Positions 60,931 through 64,000 of a stretch of DNA of 64,000 nt are shown here, piece by piece; the stretch's first letter is position 1; each line of letters starts with the position of its first letter. The position numbers and the translations under genes are program-made. A model generated the notes under the pieces. That model did no database searches. It was not told where the DNA came from and saw nothing but the letters and a program-made list of their open reading frames with translations. This DNA is from Anaerolineales bacterium (GTDB lineage: Bacteria > Chloroflexota > Anaerolineae > 4572-78 > J111), in contig JACKAU010000009.1 of assembly GCA_020634855.1 (NCBI GenBank), positions 124,001 to 188,000 of the forward strand, read 5' to 3'.

Positions 60931-63900
60931 ATGCAACGTCCCCTTCGTTGGGGGTTAATTCTGATACCCATTTTTATACTCTCGACTCTGGCTGTGGGGT
61001 ACTTTGGCTGGCAGATACGTCGCCGCCAACCGCCACAACCCGCCAACTTTTTGGCCGCCGACAAAAATTACGGCGTAACCATCGACTTGACCCAATATGA
61101 TGACGAAACCCTCAATCAGACCCTCGAAGCCATGCACGCCAGCGACCTCGTTTGGCTGCGCCAACCCATCTCCTGGGCCGAACTGGAACCGGAGCCAGGC
61201 CAATTCAACTGGCAGCTCCTCGACCGCATCATCGACGCCGTCACTACCTTCAACCAACAATCCACCCAACCAACTAACAATCCACCCAACTTTCAACTCA
61301 TCGCCGTTCTACAAGACACCCCTCCTTGGGCCAGACCCGCCAACACTCCCCTCTCGACTCCACCCACCGAACTCAGCGACTTCGGCGCATTTGCTCGCGC
61401 CTTCGCCGCCCGCTACGGCAACTGGATCAATCACTACCAAATCTGGGATCAACCCAACCTCAGCGCCTTCTGGGGCGATACGTTTGTTGATTCCGATGCG
61501 TACGCCGATTTACTCCGCGAAGCGAGCCTTAATATTCGAACGGCCGACCCGGAAGCGATTATCCTAACTGCCGCCTTAGCCGCCACCTTGGAGGCCGGGC
61601 CGCTCAACCTCAATGAGTTGACCTACCTGGATCAACTCTACCAGGTCAACGCCAACCGCTGGTTCGATGTTGTCGCTATCCAACCCTTTGGCCTGTGGAC
61701 TAAGCCGCTCGACGCACCCGCGCCCGATCAATTGAATTTTCGCCGCGCTGAATTGATTCGCCAAATTATGCTCAACCACGGGGATGGCGACACGCCTATC
61801 TGGGCCACCGGATTTGGGTGGGTGGCACTGCCGGCCGATTGGTCGGGCCAACCTTCTCCTTGGAGCAACGATCTGCCGTCGGTTCAAGCGCCGCGCACGG
61901 CTGAAGCCATCGATCACGCCCGCCGTCACTGGCCTTGGCTCGGACCCATGCTGGCCGCTCGTTGGGACGCTGTTGGCTTGGCGGCCGACGATCCGGCCCG
62001 AGGCTTTGCCTTGACTGAAACGCCTGAGATTTTGACAGTAATCGAAACTGCCACCGAGACATCGGCTTTTCCTGGACGCTACCCGGCTACGCACCCCAGC
62101 GGTCACCCCAGTCCCGGTTGGCGCTTTGCCACCACGTTAGCCGATATCCCCTCAGAAGCGCCGCGCACATTGACTATTCCATTTGAAGGCACCCGTCTGG
62201 ACCTAACCGTCAATCGCGGCGACTTTCGCGGCCATTTGTGGGTAACTATCGACGGCCAACCCGCTAACGCCTTGCCGCAAGACAGCCGGGGCCGCAGCTA
62301 CCTCATCCTAACCGATCCGCTTTACGAGCAAGCTACGGTCACCCTGGCGCGTTACCTGCCCGAGGGCCAACATGAAGCTGTCATTGAAGCAGAAGGCGGC
62401 TGGGAGCAGTGGGCCATTGCCGACTGGACTGTCGCTAATGAAGTCGATACCCGTGCCTGGCAAACCGGCTTGACCGTCGCCGGACTTGCCGCCGCAGCGA
62501 GCGGTCTGGGGATTTTATGGCTGCTGATAGGCGCATGGCCTCAAATTTTCAAACAAGCCTGGGCTTGGAGCGAAATCATCGTCACTCTCTACAATATTCT
62601 TGGCGAGCGCGGTCACTGTATTGTAACCTTTGGTCTGGCCGCCGTTATCTTTCTCACTCAGGGTTTTATCGCTTTGGTGTTACTCCCGCTGTTGACCTTG
62701 CTCATCCTTCTCCGCCCCGATCTCGGCCTGGCTCTCGTGACCCTCGCCATCTTCCTGTTTGAAATCCCGCTCCGCCTCCCGATCGGCGCTTTCTCTCCCG
62801 TCGAGCTTACGCTGGCTCTCACCCTTCTTGGCTTCACCTTCCGCCTTCTCCTCACCCTCGGCCGCTCCCGATATTCCTCAAAGCCGGCAACCGATCTACC
62901 GACGGCTGAGGCTAAGCTCCCCCATCCGTCTCTCGAAACCACCCTCTCTCAATCTTCAACTACAAATCTCCAATCTCCAATCTCCAGCCTCCAGCCTCCT
63001 ATTATCAATTATCAATTATCAATTATCAACTCCCCTACCGATCTCATGGCACTTGTACTCGTTATCCTCGCCTTTCTCGCCACCCTGGCCGCCGACAACT
63101 TTGCTGTCAGTCTGCGCGAATGGCGCGTCGTGGTAGTCGAGTCGGTTCTCTTCTATTTTCTAGTCCGTCAGGGTCTCGACTTTGGCCCCAACCCGACGCC
63201 CAAGAGATGGGTTTGGCGCTTGATCGATGTCTTTGTTGCTGGCGCGACATTGCAAGCGGTCGCTGCGCTTTACCTTTACTTTTTCACCGACCAGACTATC
63301 GACGCCGAAGGGGTGCGCCGGGCGTTGGGGCTAGCCGGAGGATCGCCCAATAATTTGGCCCTAATTCTGGATCGAGCATGGCCGCTGCTACTGGCTGTAG
63401 CCGTGCTGTCGCCGCCCTCACGGCGGCGCTGGCTGTACGGGCTGGCGCTACTGCCAATCAGTCTGGCCCTATACCTGACATTCTCCAAAGGCGCGCTGCT
63501 GCTTGGATTACCACTCAGCCTGGTAGTGATGACGCTGTTGTACGGCCTGCGCCATCGCGGCCGGGCCTGGCGGCGGGTAGCTGTGGCGATAGTGATTGGG
63601 GGAGTTGCGTTTATCCTGGCGCTGATCCCCTTTAGCCAAACCGAACGCTTCCGAACCACTTTTGACTTTGGCGACGGCAGCACCGCCTTTTTCCGTCTCA
63701 AGCTGTGGCAATCTTCCTGGGCCATGCTGCAAGATCACTGGCTGATCGGCATTGGCCTGGACAATTTTCTGTATCAGTATCGTACTCGCTACATTTTGCC
63801 GGAAGCTTGGCAGGAACCTGATTTGAATCACCCCCACAACCTGATTTTAGATTTTGGTACGCGTCTGGGTATCGGAGGGATTCTTTTGTTAATTGGCTTT

Positions 63901-64000
63901 CAGGTCGCTTTTTGGCGCAACACCTGGCGGCTTTTCAAGCGGCAAGCCGATCCGCTCATACTGGGTTTTATGGGCAGCATGGTCGCTTTTCTGGGTCACG
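60931..64000 (+). CDS. Glycosidase-like domain fused to O-antigen ligase/polymerase (partial, runs off the edge)
   Basis: At least 1,023 residues from the ATG at 60931, open to the window end. Residues 1-30 form a membrane anchor. About 45-390 is a TIM-barrel glycosidase-like domain of GH39/GH5 type (LVWLRQPISWAELEPEPGQFNWQ). Its usual NEPN acid/base motif reads WDQPN, so the Glu is Gln and hydrolysis is doubtful. A beta-rich domain (about 385-505) follows, then many membrane helices. A Wzy_C/O-antigen-ligase signature lies near the end (about 925-1000: LQDHWLIGIGLDNFLYQY, NHPHNLILDFGTRLGIGG). Residues 679-699 are encoded by nine tandem heptamers in frame. It is probably a cell-surface polysaccharide ligase or polymerase. 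Confidence 0.88.
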   Translation, partial: MQRPLRWGLILIPIFILSTLAVGYFGWQIRRRQPPQPANFLAADKNYGVTIDLTQYDDETLNQTLEAMHASDLVWLRQPISWAELEPEPGQFNWQLLDRIIDAVTTFNQQSTQPTNNPPNFQLIAVLQDTPPWARPANTPLSTPPTELSDFGAFARAFAARYGNWINHYQIWDQPNLSAFWGDTFVDSDAYADLLREASLNIRTADPEAIILTAALAATLEAGPLNLNELTYLDQLYQVNANRWFDVVAIQPFGLWTKPLDAPAPDQLNFRRAELIRQIMLNHGDGDTPIWATGFGWVALPADWSGQPSPWSNDLPSVQAPRTAEAIDHARRHWPWLGPMLAARWDAVGLAADDPARGFALTETPEILTVIETATETSAFPGRYPATHPSGHPSPGWRFATTLADIPSEAPRTLTIPFEGTRLDLTVNRGDFRGHLWVTIDGQPANALPQDSRGRSYLILTDPLYEQATVTLARYLPEGQHEAVIEAEGGWEQWAIADWTVANEVDTRAWQTGLTVAGLAAAASGLGILWLLIGAWPQIFKQAWAWSEIIVTLYNILGERGHCIVTFGLAAVIFLTQGFIALVLLPLLTLLILLRPDLGLALVTLAIFLFEIPLRLPIGAFSPVELTLALTLLGFTFRLLLTLGRSRYSSKPATDLPTAEAKLPHPSLETTLSQSSTTNLQSPISSLQPPIINYQLSIINSPTDLMALVLVILAFLATLAADNFAVSLREWRVVVVESVLFYFLVRQGLDFGPNPTPKRWVWRLIDVFVAGATLQAVAALYLYFFTDQTIDAEGVRRALGLAGGSPNNLALILDRAWPLLLAVAVLSPPSRRRWLYGLALLPISLALYLTFSKGALLLGLPLSLVVMTLLYGLRHRGRAWRRVAVAIVIGGVAFILALIPFSQTERFRTTFDFGDGSTAFFRLKLWQSSWAMLQDHWLIGIGLDNFLYQYRTRYILPEAWQEPDLNHPHNLILDFGTRLGIGGILLLIGFQVAFWRNTWRLFKRQADPLILGFMGSMVAFLGH
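62965..63027. repeat. Nine tandem heptamers inside the O-antigen ligase gene
   Basis: AATCTCC three times, AGCCTCC twice, TATTATC once and AATTATC three times make exactly 63 bp, or 21 codons, so the reading frame is kept. The first units are the reverse complement of the GATTGGA family in trpF and the trpE-trpGD gap. The encoded loop is low-complexity (LQSPISSLQPPIINYQ). Confidence 0.85.

Noticed and set aside
61097..61567. 156-codon Pro/Ser-rich frame
   Set aside because: It is an alternate frame within the glycosidase-like/O-antigen-ligase gene, whose own frame continues through and beyond this stretch.

Overview
The window looks like a chromosomal segment of a Chloroflexota bacterium, probably near the Anaerolineae/Caldilineae. 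This is inferred from style, not from a marker gene. The cues are lipoproteins with VEVEKEV runs and PT-rich linkers, many DUF11/cadherin-like surface proteins, large GAF/PAS histidine kinases, SARP-like regulators, a tryptophan T-box and a FemAB/LPETG-type cell wall signature. It is housekeeping-rich DNA with accessory islands. No phage, transposase or CRISPR array was seen.

Region by region. 0-2.8 kb: PaiB-like flavoprotein, HigBA toxin-antitoxin, tRNA-queuosine mannosyltransferase-like protein. 2.8-8.6 kb: a light/UV module. It holds uvrC, a divergent B12-dependent CarH-type photoreceptor with all known light-sensing residues and a tandem-repeat operator, an unknown membrane-anchored protein, and a photolyase that overlaps it. 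8.7-21.9 kb: two large histidine kinases, one lacking the phospho-acceptor His, flanking a LysM/TIG protein and two giant surface proteins with at least four reading-frame breaks within 1 kb. 22-27.8 kb: mnmE, then yebC-ruvC-ruvA and ftsK. 27.9-32 kb: a small membrane ORF, a kinase-WD40 remnant, and an operon of exported or membrane proteins including a double OB-fold lipoprotein. 32.1-32.4 kb: three tRNAs (Thr, Pro, Pro).

33.3-42.9 kb: a complete tryptophan operon, read right to left: promoter, T-box with a TGG specifier, trpE, trpGD fusion, trpC, trpF, trpB, trpS, a Phd/VapC toxin-antitoxin pair, trpA. Short heptamer and hexamer tandem repeats sit between and inside these genes. 43.6-46.3 kb: a DUF11 surface protein ending in LPETG, a membrane segment and a basic tail. 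46.4-49.9 kb: a four-gene operon of crcB, DUF190-CBS, FemAB and GNAT genes. 50-53 kb: quinone oxidoreductase, an AT-rich methyltransferase, a lipoprotein.

53.6-60.7 kb: a signalling cassette of an MBL-fold hydrolase, a multi-GAF histidine kinase and a double-receiver SARP regulator. It is interrupted by a 1.6-kb error-ridden second copy of the hydrolase and the kinase N-terminus. This is probably an assembly artefact, although a decaying tandem duplication remains possible. 60.9-64 kb: a glycosidase-like/O-antigen-ligase fusion that runs off the right edge.

The most interesting system is the CarH-operator-unknown protein-photolyase module beside uvrC. Next are the T-box trp operon with an embedded trpS and toxin-antitoxin pair, and the heptamer repeats that have invaded coding sequence in frame.
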